Assembly: GCF_036404135.1 (NCBI RefSeq)
Contig: NZ_DASWPE010000197.1
Location: 14,495 to 78,494, forward strand
DNA from: Rhodopseudomonas_A sp036404135
GTDB taxonomy: Bacteria; Pseudomonadota; Alphaproteobacteria; Rhizobiales; Xanthobacteraceae
Direction of reading: 5' to 3'
DNA: 64,000 nt
A program made the position numbers and the translations under genes. Positions 48,190 to 56,468 of this stretch are shown one piece after another; the stretch's first letter is position 1; each line of letters begins with the position of its first letter. Below the pieces are notes generated by a model. That model made no database searches. It was not told the origin of the DNA and saw nothing but the letters and a program-made list of their open reading frames with translations.

Positions 48190-51159
48190 ATGACCAAAGC
48201 GGACGACGGCGCGATCGAACAGGGCCGCAGTTGTTGCGGCGGCAAGGTTGGAGCCGAAGAAACCGCCGGCGAGGCGCATCCGCCCGCCCCGGCGTCACGG
48301 CCGGACCTCGTTCAACTCACCGACCTCACGCAACAGCATCGCGACACGCCGGCCAAAGCGATCGATCCGGTGTGCGGCATGAGGGTAGACACCAGCATCG
48401 GCAAGCCGACGTTCGACTATCACGGCACCACCTATCATTTCTGCTGCAACGGCTGCCGCGGCAAATTCGCCGCCGATCCGGAGAGCTATCTCGCCAAGCA
48501 GCGCGACGCCGCCGGCGCCGCGGCTTCGTCCTGCTGCGGCGGCGCGCATGACCATGCCGGCCACGATCACGCCGGCCACGATCACGCGCAGCATGCCGCG
48601 CCGGTTGCCGCTCAGGCGATCGATCCGGTGTGCGGCATGAGTGTCGACACCAGCATCGGCAAGCCGACGTTCGACTATCAAGGCACCACCTATCACTTCT
48701 GCTGCAACGGCTGCCGCACCAAATTCGCCGCCGATCCGGAGAGCTATCTGGCGAAGCAACACGACGCGAAAACCGCCGCGGCTTCGTCCTGCTGCGGCGA
48801 ATCGCATGATCATGCCGGCCATCATCACGCCGGCCACGATCACGCGCAGCATGCCGCGCCGGTTGCCGCTCAGGCGATCGATCCGGTGTGCGGCATGAGC
48901 GTCGATCCGGCAACCAGCCAGCACCGCTTCGAGTACCAAGGCACAACCTATCATTTCTGCGCTGCCAATTGCCGCGGCAAATTCGCCGCCGATCCGGAGA
49001 GCTATCTCGACAAGACCAAAGCCAAGCCGCAGCCCGCGGTGCCGGAAGGCACCATCTACACCTGCCCGATGGATCCGCAGATCCGCCAGGTCGGCCCGGG
49101 CAGTTGCCCGATCTGCGGCATGGCGCTGGAGCCCGAACTGGTTTCGCTCGACGCCGCGCCGAACGCCGAACTCGTCGACATGACGCGGCGGTTCTGGATT
49201 GGCCTCGCGCTTTCGCTGCCGGTGGTGGTGCTGGAGATGGGCGGCCATCTCGCCGGCGCGCATCATTGGGTCGATGCGACGCTGTCGAACTGGATTCAGT
49301 TCGCGCTGGCGACGCCGGTGGTGGTGTGGGCCGGCTGGCCGTTCTTCGTGCGCGGCGTGCAGTCGCTGATCACCCGCAACCTCAACATGTTCACGCTGGT
49401 CGCAATGGGCACCGGCGTGGCCTATCTCTACAGCCTCGCCGGCACGCTGGCGCCGCAGGCGTTTCCGCAGGCGTTCCGCAGCCATGGTGGCGCGGTGCCG
49501 GTGTATTTCGAAGCAGCCGCGGTGATCACCGTGCTGGTGCTGCTCGGCCAGGTGCTGGAGCTGCGCGCCCGCGAGGCCACCTCGGGCGCGATCAAGGCGC
49601 TGCTCGGCCTCGCGCCGCGCACCGCGCGCCGCATCGACCAAGCCGGCGTCGACCACGAGGTCGAGATCGACGTGCTCGCGGTCGGCGACAGCATCCGCGT
49701 GCGGCCCGGCGAGAAGCTCCCGGTCGACGGCGTGATATTGCAAGGCCGCGCCACGCTCGATGAATCGCTGGTCACCGGCGAATCGCTGCCGGTCGTGCGC
49801 GAGGCGGGCGACAAGGTGATCGCCGGCACGCTCAGCCAGTCCGGCGGCTTCGTGATGCGCGCCGAGCAGGTCGGCCGCGACACCGTGCTGTCGCGCATCG
49901 TGCAGATGGTGGCGCAGGCGCAGCGCTCGCGGGCACCGATCCAGCGGGTGGCCGATCAGGTCGCCGGCTGGTTCGTGCCGATGGTGATCGCGGTGGCGAT
50001 CACCGCGTTCTTCGCCTGGTCGGCGTTCGGCCCCGAGCCGCGGCTGAGCTACGCGCTGGTCGCAGCCGTCAGCGTGCTGATCATCGCCTGCCCCTGCGCG
50101 CTCGGCCTCGCCACCCCGATGTCGATCATGGTCGGCGTCGGCCGCGGCGCGCAGGCCGGCGTGCTGATCCGCAATGCCGAAGCGCTGGAGCGGATGGAAA
50201 AGGTCGACACGTTGGTGATCGACAAGACCGGAACGCTGACCGAAGGCAAGCCGAGCGTGGTGGCGATCGCCGCCGCCGACGGCTTCGACGAGGCCACGCT
50301 GCTGCGGCTCGCCGCCAGCGTCGAGCGCGCGAGCGAACACCCGCTGGCCGACGCCATCCTGCGCGCCGCCAAGGAGCGGCAGATCGAACTCTCCCCGGTC
50401 GCGGATTTCGCCGCGCCGAGCGGCAAGGGCGCCACCGGACGCGTCGACGGCAGGACCGTGCTGCTCGGCAACGCTGCCTTGCTGAGCGCAGCCGGCGTCG
50501 CAACCCGTGCGCTCGATGCCCGTGCCGAGCAGTTGCGCGGCGACGGCGCCACCGTGATCAATGTCGCGATCGACGGCCAACTCGCCGGGCTGTTCGCGAT
50601 CGCCGACCCGATCAAGCCGTCGACGCCGCAGGCGTTGCAGGCGATGGCTGCCGAAGGCATCAAGGTGATCATGCTGAGCGGCGACAACCGCACCACCGCT
50701 GAGGCGGTGGCGCGCAAGCTCGGCATCGCCGAGGTCGAAGCCGAAGTGCTGCCGGAGCAGAAAAGCGCCGTGGTCGACAGACTGCGCCGCGCCGGGCGGA
50801 TCGTGGCGATGGCCGGCGACGGCGTCAACGACGCCCCGGCGCTCGCCGCCGCCGACGTCGGCATCGCCATGGGAACCGGAACCGATGTGGCGATGGAAAG
50901 CGCCGGCATCACCCTGGTGAAGGGCGATCTCGGCGGCATCGTCCGCGCGCGCAAGCTGTCGCAGGCGACGATGCGCAACATCAGGCAGAACCTGTTCTTC
51001 GCCTTCGTCTATAATGGCGCCGGGATTCCAATCGCCGCCGGCATTCTCTATCCGAGTTTCGGATTGTTGCTGTCGCCGATCATCGCCGCGGCGGCGATGT
51101 CGCTGTCCTCGGTGAGCGTGATCGGCAACGCGTTGCGGCTGCGCGCCGCGCGGCTGTAA
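48190..51159 (+). CDS. copA: copper-exporting P1B-type ATPase with three N-terminal YHS modules
   Basis: A 989-residue Cu(I) pump. Three YHS modules start at residues ~57, 143 and 229, each reading DPVCGM(R/S)VD...F.Y.GTTYHFC...C(R/G)xKFAADPESYL. The first two are followed by His-rich CCG(G/E)...HDHAGHDH linkers. A metal-binding module (YTCPMDPQIRQVGPGSCPIC) follows at ~290-315. The transporter then has CPC at 634-636, DKTGTLTEGKPS with Asp678, SEHPLA and GDGVNDAPALAAADVG. Usual members have one or two HMA domains or one YHS; three are unusual and reflect tandem 258-bp duplications. It is controlled with csoR. Confidence 0.94.
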   Translation: MTKADDGAIEQGRSCCGGKVGAEETAGEAHPPAPASRPDLVQLTDLTQQHRDTPAKAIDPVCGMRVDTSIGKPTFDYHGTTYHFCCNGCRGKFAADPESYLAKQRDAAGAAASSCCGGAHDHAGHDHAGHDHAQHAAPVAAQAIDPVCGMSVDTSIGKPTFDYQGTTYHFCCNGCRTKFAADPESYLAKQHDAKTAAASSCCGESHDHAGHHHAGHDHAQHAAPVAAQAIDPVCGMSVDPATSQHRFEYQGTTYHFCAANCRGKFAADPESYLDKTKAKPQPAVPEGTIYTCPMDPQIRQVGPGSCPICGMALEPELVSLDAAPNAELVDMTRRFWIGLALSLPVVVLEMGGHLAGAHHWVDATLSNWIQFALATPVVVWAGWPFFVRGVQSLITRNLNMFTLVAMGTGVAYLYSLAGTLAPQAFPQAFRSHGGAVPVYFEAAAVITVLVLLGQVLELRAREATSGAIKALLGLAPRTARRIDQAGVDHEVEIDVLAVGDSIRVRPGEKLPVDGVILQGRATLDESLVTGESLPVVREAGDKVIAGTLSQSGGFVMRAEQVGRDTVLSRIVQMVAQAQRSRAPIQRVADQVAGWFVPMVIAVAITAFFAWSAFGPEPRLSYALVAAVSVLIIACPCALGLATPMSIMVGVGRGAQAGVLIRNAEALERMEKVDTLVIDKTGTLTEGKPSVVAIAAADGFDEATLLRLAASVERASEHPLADAILRAAKERQIELSPVADFAAPSGKGATGRVDGRTVLLGNAALLSAAGVATRALDARAEQLRGDGATVINVAIDGQLAGLFAIADPIKPSTPQALQAMAAEGIKVIMLSGDNRTTAEAVARKLGIAEVEAEVLPEQKSAVVDRLRRAGRIVAMAGDGVNDAPALAAADVGIAMGTGTDVAMESAGITLVKGDLGGIVRARKLSQATMRNIRQNLFFAFVYNGAGIPIAAGILYPSFGLLLSPIIAAAAMSLSSVSVIGNALRLRAARL
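48358..48873 (+). repeat. two tandem 258-bp coding repeats (YHS-His module) plus partial third
   Basis: Unit 1 is 48358-48615, unit 2 is 48616-48873, and a third, partial unit follows from 48874 to about 49015. Each opens GCGATCGATCCGGTGTGCGG. Units 1 and 2 are close to identical apart from scattered bases, and the phase is exactly 258 bp (86 codons), so the reading frame is kept. Recent duplication is inferred. Copy number may vary between strains. Confidence 0.92.
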
Positions 51160-51199
51160 GCGCGTCCTGCTCAGCGCCTTGCTGCACTGCAAATCGATT

Positions 51200-51213
51200 T
51201 TGATTTAACGCAA
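51200..51213 (+). promoter_or_regulatory. FixK-type box upstream of hemerythrin gene (TTGATTTAACGCAA)
   Basis: Matches TTG[AC]-N6-[TG]CAA. A class II position predicts initiation near 51248, with TATCTT at 51235-51240 acting as -10 and an 85-nt leader to the hemerythrin ATG. It lies 41 bases after copA. Confidence 0.72.
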
Positions 51214-51332
51214 GGATCAAGAGCGGTTTGGCACTATCTTGCATGCAGCCCGGCCAATGATATGCATGGTCCGGTCAAATCTGCCATTATCGCATTCTCT
51301 TTCATCAGACAGCTGCGAGTCGAGGTCGGTCG

Positions 51333-51923
51333 ATGTCCAAAATGATCGAAATTCTGCAGGAAGAGCATCGCAACATCGCCAGGCTGCTCAACGTGCTCGA
51401 GCAGGAGCTGAAGGTGTTCGATCGCCGCGAGCGGCCGGATTACGAGATCTTTCAGGCGATCATCCAGTATTTCCAGGAGTTCCCCGATCGCTGCCACCAC
51501 CCCAAAGAGGATGTGGTGTTCGATGTTCTGAAGCAGCGCAATCCGGCGGTGGCCGCCGCGGTCGGCGACATCCAGTCCGAGCATCGGCTCGAGGCCGAGC
51601 GGCTGCGCCGGTTTTCACAGATGGTCGACGACATTCTCGCCGATCAGGAAATTCCGCGGCAGACCGTCCACATCGCGGCGGAGGACTTCATCGATCATCA
51701 GCGCCGCCACATGGCCAAGGAAGAGCAGCTGTTGTTTCCGGCCGCGCTGGAGACGCTGACCGCGGCGGACTGGGCCAAGCTCGATGCGCGGGCCGACGAG
51801 CGCAAGGATCCGATGTTCGACGGCGCCGTCGAAACCAGGTTCCAGACCCTGCATAGCACCATTCTGCGCTGGGAGAAGGAGACCGAGGAACAGCGGCTGA
51901 AGATGAGCCCGGCGCAGGGCTGA
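51333..51923 (+). CDS. hemerythrin-like (HHE) protein
   Basis: A 196-residue four-helix protein with hemerythrin metal ligands. EILQEEHRNIARLLN opens helix 1, FPDRCHHPKEDVVFDVL gives His-His-x2-Glu, QSEHRLEAERLRR supplies His and Glu, and FIDHQRRHMAKEEQLLFP gives the final His-x4-His-x3-Glu. A diiron centre binding O2, or sensing it or nitric oxide, is expected. ATG 51333 is reasonable. With the FixK-type box upstream, microaerobic expression is inferred. YtfE-type Fe-S repair is the alternative family role. Confidence 0.85.
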   Translation: MSKMIEILQEEHRNIARLLNVLEQELKVFDRRERPDYEIFQAIIQYFQEFPDRCHHPKEDVVFDVLKQRNPAVAAAVGDIQSEHRLEAERLRRFSQMVDDILADQEIPRQTVHIAAEDFIDHQRRHMAKEEQLLFPAALETLTAADWAKLDARADERKDPMFDGAVETRFQTLHSTILRWEKETEEQRLKMSPAQG

Positions 51924-51956
51924 CAGGCGCTGCGGCGTTCGCCTTACGCCAGGCGT

Positions 51957-52325
51957 TCAGGCTGACGCCGCGTCGCCATCGTATTCGGCCCAGCAATCGG
52001 CGGTCTCGAACACCTTGACCCGCGACAATTGCGGCAGCGCTGGCTTGACGCGACTCCAGATCCACAGCGCGATGTTTTCCGCGGTCGGATTCTCCAGGCC
52101 GCTCACCTCGTTCAGGCAATAGTGATCGAGGCTCGCCAGCACCGGACCGAACGCCGCCTCGATCTCGAAAAAATCCACCACGAAGCCGCTATGGGCATCG
52201 ACCGGCCCCTGCAATTGCAGTTCGACTCGATAAGAGTGCCCGTGCATGCGGTGGCAGCGATGCTGCGCCGGAACATGCGGCAAACGGTGGGCAGCTTCGA
52301 AGCTGAAGGCTTGGGTGATCTTCAT
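51957..52325 (-). CDS. queD: 6-carboxy-5,6,7,8-tetrahydropterin synthase
   Basis: A 122-residue tunnelling-fold enzyme making the pterin precursor of queuosine (preQ0 pathway). It has FSFEAAHRLPHVPAQ (zinc His), CHRMHGHSYRVEL with catalytic Cys and two zinc His, FVVDFFEIEAAFGPVLASLDHYCLN and NPTAENIALWIW. The C-terminal VFETADCWAEYDGD Glu is typical. Neither queC nor queE is next to it. No queuosine-family riboswitch is visible upstream of it on the minus strand. Confidence 0.93.
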   Translation of the reverse strand: MKITQAFSFEAAHRLPHVPAQHRCHRMHGHSYRVELQLQGPVDAHSGFVVDFFEIEAAFGPVLASLDHYCLNEVSGLENPTAENIALWIWSRVKPALPQLSRVKVFETADCWAEYDGDAASA

Positions 52326-52770
52326 TGCGTTCCGGGAATGTTGGACGCCGCGGACAGCGCGCGGCGTTGCAGCGCGACCCTATCGGAGTGCGCGCCGCAT
52401 TTGAAGCCCCGTGCGCCGCGGAACGGCAGTGCCCCGCGGATCGGCGACTTGTCGGCCGGCGCGGTAAGCCCCCGGATGGTTAACAATCCGGCGGTGGAAA
52501 ACCTCGGCTTGCGCCGAGTCCGCGGCGGCGCCACACCGAATCTGCGACGCCACGGTTAACAACACCGTAACGAAAACAACTCCTGCTTGGGCTTCCCCAA
52601 TGACTGCAACACGCTGGATTCATCAATTCAAAACCACCACGGTAATTGTACGGGGCTTGGTGAGAGTCCCTTAGAACCTCACCCCGCAACTTATGATGGG
52701 TTTTGGGAGTGGTCATGGGACTTTGCAATACAACGCTCGGAAGCGGTGCGACGCGCGCAGGAGGCATCCG
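52326..52770. other. gene-free stretch between divergent queD and diguanylate cyclase
   Basis: About 445 bases. Short open frames are present, none convincing. The right part (52560-52770) is less GC-rich and should contain the promoter of the diguanylate cyclase, which has AGGAGG at 52759-52764. I did not find a FixK-type box or a clear -35/-10 pair. Confidence 0.4.
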
Positions 52771-53982
52771 ATGCTGAGCGTTCCAACGTTATGGATCGTG
52801 TATATTGCGAATGCTACATCACTCGGACTCGTGTGGACCTACGTATCGTGGAATTATCCGAATTTCGTAGCGGCCCGTTACTGGGCGATGGGTTCTTTCT
52901 TGGCTGCTGTCGGAGCGTCCTGCGGCCTGCTGCGTGGGATTGCCGAACCCCAGCTGCCGGTGCTGTCGAGCACGATGACGATTACGCTGGCGTGCTTCCT
53001 CGGAGCCATGGGCATCGAACGATTTTACGGCAGACCGGCATCGTGGCGTCTCACTGCCGCGATGATTACGCTGACCACCGTGTCGTTGACTTATTTCCTC
53101 GTCGTCAAAGACGATATGGAGCTGCGGATCATCATCGCGTCGTTCGCGGTGGTCGTTCCGATGGGCATGTCAATCAGACATCTGATCTCGCGGAAGGATG
53201 GTCAGAACACGCCCGGCTCGCGCGTCACCGGATTCATCGCCGCGTTGATGATGCTGGTGCTGGTGGGCCGAGCGCTGGCGGCATTGTTCGGTATCGGCGG
53301 CGAACTCTCGCTCGTCAATTTCAATCCCGTGCAGGCGCTGTTGGGACTGATGATCGCCTTCCTGTCGATGACATGGAGCTTTGGTTTCCTGTTGATGGCG
53401 ATCGACCGGCTGCGCGCCGAGGTGGCCAAGCTCGCGATGCTGGACGAGCTGACCGGAGCCGCCAATCGCCGACAATTGCTGCAGCGCCTGGCAGAGGAAT
53501 GCGCGCTGTCGCGGCGCACTGGCGGGCCGTTCGCGCTGCTGGCGATCGACCTCGACGGCTTCAAGGCGATCAACGACGGCTACGGCCACGGCACTGGCGA
53601 CGCCTGTCTGCGCAACTTCACCCGCACCGCACAGAGCTGCCTGCGTCCCAGCGATCTGCTGGCGCGGCTCGGCGGCGACGAATTCTCGGTGCTGCTGCCG
53701 ACGACCACGCTGCGCGAGGGCGCGATGGTCGCGCACCGCATCCTGGAAGCCTGCCGCAGCAGCGGCGAAGGAACTGCAATCACCATCTCGGTCTCGATCG
53801 GCGTGGCGCAGTGGACGAAGCTGGTCGGCGTCGACGCCGAACGGCTGATCGCGGCCGCCGACCATGCGCTGTACGCCGCCAAGAACTCCGGCAAGAACCG
53901 CCACGCGGTCTATGATCCGGCGGCCGAACACGCCGAGCAAGCCCCGCCCGAGCAGATGCCACCGTGGCGCAAGACGGCGTAA
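52771..53982 (+). CDS. membrane diguanylate cyclase (GGDEF)
   Basis: A 403-residue protein with about seven N-terminal transmembrane helices, a short linker (IDRLRAEVAKLAMLDELTGAA) and a GGDEF domain. LAIDLDGFKAINDGYGHGTGD binds metal, and the active motif is ARLGGDEFSVLLPTT. The RxxD inhibitory site is not clear at the usual place. A short Pro/Glu-rich tail (EHAEQAPPEQMPPW) follows the domain. ATG 52771 has a strong AGGAGG. It makes c-di-GMP. It differs from the enzyme at 24434 in the sensor helices and resembles it only in the catalytic part. Confidence 0.9.
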   Translation: MLSVPTLWIVYIANATSLGLVWTYVSWNYPNFVAARYWAMGSFLAAVGASCGLLRGIAEPQLPVLSSTMTITLACFLGAMGIERFYGRPASWRLTAAMITLTTVSLTYFLVVKDDMELRIIIASFAVVVPMGMSIRHLISRKDGQNTPGSRVTGFIAALMMLVLVGRALAALFGIGGELSLVNFNPVQALLGLMIAFLSMTWSFGFLLMAIDRLRAEVAKLAMLDELTGAANRRQLLQRLAEECALSRRTGGPFALLAIDLDGFKAINDGYGHGTGDACLRNFTRTAQSCLRPSDLLARLGGDEFSVLLPTTTLREGAMVAHRILEACRSSGEGTAITISVSIGVAQWTKLVGVDAERLIAAADHALYAAKNSGKNRHAVYDPAAEHAEQAPPEQMPPWRKTA

Positions 53983-54093
53983 GTCCTGCACCGGCTTTGC
54001 TGCCTTGCCAAGCCGAATCCCGGATGCCACACAGCAACGACCCAGCGGGTTTGCACCGGGCTTTGAACCTGCCCCTGCCGTAAAGGAAACGCC

Positions 54094-54525
54094 ATGACCG
54101 ACCTCACGCTCGACATCGCGCGAAAAATCCTCGACGCCGCGCTCGCCCAGGCCAGCCAGAACAAGCTGAAGCCGCTCGCGGTGTTCGTGCTCGACCCGCG
54201 CGGCTGCATCAAGGCGTCGGCGGCGCAGGACGGCAGCAGCCTGTTGCGCGGCGAGATCGCGCACGGCAAGGCCTATGGCGCGCTGGCGCTCGGCATCGGC
54301 TCGCGGGCGATCTTCAAGCGCGCCGAGGAGCAGGCCTATTTCGTCGGCGCGGTGAACACGCTGGCGCGCGGCGCGCTGGTGCCGGTGCCGGGCGGCGTGC
54401 TGATCCAGGACGACAGTGGGACGTTGCTGGGCGCGGTCGGCATTAGCGGCGACACCTCCGACAATGATGAGGCCTGCGCCATCGCCGGCATCGCGGCCGT
54501 CGGGCTGAAGCCCAACGCCGGATAG
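54094..54525 (+). CDS. GlcG/HbpS-family protein
   Basis: A 143-residue alpha/beta protein: MTDLTLDIARKILDAALAQA, PLAVFVLDPRGCIKAS, DGSSLLRGEIAHGKAYGALA, VPVPGGVLIQDDSGTLLGAV then GISGDTSDNDEACAIAG. This is the GlcG/HbpS (DUF336) fold. HbpS members bind heme and sense redox stress, whereas GlcG is encoded near glycolate oxidase; neither context is present. It has no signal peptide, so it is cytoplasmic. Role is unresolved. Confidence 0.8.
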   Translation: MTDLTLDIARKILDAALAQASQNKLKPLAVFVLDPRGCIKASAAQDGSSLLRGEIAHGKAYGALALGIGSRAIFKRAEEQAYFVGAVNTLARGALVPVPGGVLIQDDSGTLLGAVGISGDTSDNDEACAIAGIAAVGLKPNAG

Positions 54526-54649
54526 GCTGCGATTCACTTCCAGGATCAGGTGCGAGCTCCGCTGCTTTCGCATTGGCGCATTGCTTTGACGGCCCGGATG
54601 GCACGCGCTATGCGGGACGGATCGCCTCGCCTGTGATCGGAAAATGAAC

Positions 54650-55669
54650 ATGGACTATCGCCACCTCGGCCGGAGCGGCCTGAAGATTTCTCCGTTGTGT
54701 CTCGGGACCATGATGTTCGGTGGCGCCACCGACGAGCCGACCGCGGTGCGTATCATCGATAAGGCGCGCGGCGCCGGCATCAATTTCATCGACACCGCCG
54801 ACGCCTATTCCAGTGGCGCCGCGGAAGCTATCGTCGGCCGCGCCATCGCCAAGCATCGGCAGCATTGGGTGCTGGCATCCAAGCTCGCCAACCCGATGGG
54901 CGAAGGCCCCAACCGCGGCGGGCTGTCGCGGCGCTGGGTGATGCAGGCCGCCGAAGACAGCCTGAAGCGGCTCGGCACCGACCATCTCGACATCTACTAT
55001 CTGCACAAGGAGGATCACGCGACGCCGCTCGACGAGACCGTGCGCGCGCTCGGCGACCTGATCCGCGACGGCAAGATCCGCTACTTCGGCGTCTCCAATC
55101 ATCGCGCCTGGCGGATCGCCGAAATCTGCAATATCTGCGACCGGCTCGGCATCGACCGCCCCGTGGTCAGCCAGCCCTATTACAACGCGATGAACCGGAT
55201 GCCCGAGGTCGAGCAGATGCCGGCCTGCGGCTTCTACGGCCTCGGCGTGGTGCCCTACAGCCCGCTGGCGCGCGGCGTGCTGACCGGCAAGTATCTGCCC
55301 GACGCCGCGCCCGACAAGGACAGCCGCGCCGGCCGCAACGACATCCGGATGATGCAGACCGAATGGCGCCCGGAATCCCTGGAGCTGGCGCAGCAGATCC
55401 GCCGCCACGCCGAAGCCCGCGGCATCACCGCCGGGCAGTTCGCGGTGGCCTGGGTGCTGAACAGCGGCTTCGTCAGTTCGGTGATCGCAGGCCCGCGCAC
55501 CGAGCCGCAATGGGACGATTATCTCAAGGCGCTGGACTACCGCTTCACCGCCGAGGACGAAGCGCTGATCGACGGTCTGGTGGTCAGCGGTCATCCCTCG
55601 ACGCCCGGCTACAACGACCCGGCCTACCCGATCGAAGGCCGCCGCGCCCGAACGGCTGGTAGTATTTAA
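54650..55669 (+). CDS. aldo/keto reductase
   Basis: A 339-residue NADPH-dependent TIM-barrel reductase. GRSGLKISPLCLGTMMFGG opens it. FIDTADAYSSGAAEAIVG carries the catalytic Asp and Tyr, VLASKLANPMGE the Lys and DIYYLHKEDH the His. SVIAGPRTEPQWDDYLKAL holds the cofactor phosphate region. Length is normal. A start at 54644 (MNMDYR) is possible; 54650 matches the family opening. The substrate cannot be deduced. It is followed by a terminator. Confidence 0.88.
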   Translation: MDYRHLGRSGLKISPLCLGTMMFGGATDEPTAVRIIDKARGAGINFIDTADAYSSGAAEAIVGRAIAKHRQHWVLASKLANPMGEGPNRGGLSRRWVMQAAEDSLKRLGTDHLDIYYLHKEDHATPLDETVRALGDLIRDGKIRYFGVSNHRAWRIAEICNICDRLGIDRPVVSQPYYNAMNRMPEVEQMPACGFYGLGVVPYSPLARGVLTGKYLPDAAPDKDSRAGRNDIRMMQTEWRPESLELAQQIRRHAEARGITAGQFAVAWVLNSGFVSSVIAGPRTEPQWDDYLKALDYRFTAEDEALIDGLVVSGHPSTPGYNDPAYPIEGRRARTAGSI

Positions 55670-55725
55670 CCAGCTATCCGTGCGGTTGGGCGCGTGACAA
55701 TCGGCAGTTGATTGGCTAAGGGTCT

Positions 55726-55760
55726 GGCCCCGGAAACCGCTTGGTGTCCGGGGCCGTTTT
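55726..55760 (+). terminator. Rho-independent terminator after aldo/keto reductase
   Basis: GGCCCCGGA (55726-55734) pairs exactly with TCCGGGGCC (55747-55755) around a 12-base loop and is followed by GTTTT. Confidence 0.8.
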
Positions 55761-55866
55761 CACCCACGCAAATCAATCGGCACGAGCGCCTTGATGGGCC
55801 GCTCTGCTCCGCAGCCTGATGATACCAGTTCGCCAGGTATCGGGCTGCGTCAGAAAGGATAAGTCC

Positions 55867-56247
55867 ATGACCGCTCACCATTTCCATGCTGTGATCTGGA
55901 TCGATCACCGCGAAGCCCGGGTCTTCCATTTCAACCCGAGCGAGGTCGAAAAGCTGGTGATCCACCCCGACCACCCGACCAAGCACGTGCATCAGCAGTC
56001 GAGCAAGGACGAGCACGCCTATTTCCACGCCGCGGCCGAGGCGATCGCCGACGCCGGCGCGGTGCTGGTGCTCGGCCCGGCGCATACCAAAACCGATTTC
56101 GTCAAATACATCGAGCAGCACCAGCCGAAGCTGAAGGGCGTCATCGCCGGGATCGAGACCGTCGACCACCCAAGCGACGGCCAGGTGGTGGCCTTCGCCC
56201 GCAAATATCTCAAGGTCACCGACCGGATCTCGCCGCAGATCGTGTGA
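55867..56247 (+). CDS. eRF1-domain-like small protein
   Basis: A 126-residue protein. The N-terminus (HFHAVIWIDHREARVFHFNP) and a His-rich loop (HPDHPTKHVHQQSSKDEHAYF) precede an alpha/beta part (ADAGAVLVLGPAHTKTDFVKYIEQH, LKGVIAGIETVDHPSDGQVV). The fold resembles the RNase H-like/eRF1-type domain annotated in Rhizobiales as translational machinery protein; no activity is known to me. AAAGGA precedes ATG 55867. The histidine density suggests metal binding, which is inference. Confidence 0.6.
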   Translation: MTAHHFHAVIWIDHREARVFHFNPSEVEKLVIHPDHPTKHVHQQSSKDEHAYFHAAAEAIADAGAVLVLGPAHTKTDFVKYIEQHQPKLKGVIAGIETVDHPSDGQVVAFARKYLKVTDRISPQIV

Positions 56248-56248
56248 T

Positions 56249-56420
56249 TTGCCGTGTCTGGAACGACTCGCGGCTTGCAGGGAAGTCAGCCACGTCGTCA
56301 TTGCCAGCCTAAGCCGGCGCAGTGCGCCGGCCGAGAAGCGAAGCAATCCAGGGGCTGCGCCTGTGGCCCTGGATTGCTTCGTCGCAAGAGCTCTTCGCAA
56401 TCAAGAGTCCTCGCAATCAC
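56249..56420. repeat. dispersed inverted repeat (type D)
   Basis: CGTCATTGCC...GAAGCGAAGCAATCCAGG is followed by CCTGGATTGCTTCGTCGC...CGCAATCA. The arms 56339-56352 and 56368-56381 are exactly complementary. The same CGTCATTGCGAGCGAAGCGAAGCAATCC motif is, from general knowledge, one of the commonest dispersed repeats of Bradyrhizobium/Rhodopseudomonas genomes. It lies between convergent genes. Confidence 0.75.
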
Positions 56421-56468
56421 GCCTGGAATGCCTGATTTCAAGGTCGATCGCGACGCCGCAAACAGCCC

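Noticed and set aside
48358..49015. CRISPR-like or regulatory tandem repeat
   Set aside because: The 258-bp units are in frame, encode YHS domains and have no spacer structure.
48295..51192. 965-codon open frame on the minus strand
   Set aside because: It is the antisense shadow of copA. GC-rich third positions leave the opposite strand open; the product is Arg/His/Asp-rich without motifs.
52326..52770. preQ1 or other riboswitch ahead of queD
   Set aside because: No H-type pseudoknot or C-rich preQ1 core was seen on the minus strand before the start, and the region is mostly upstream of the divergent cyclase gene.
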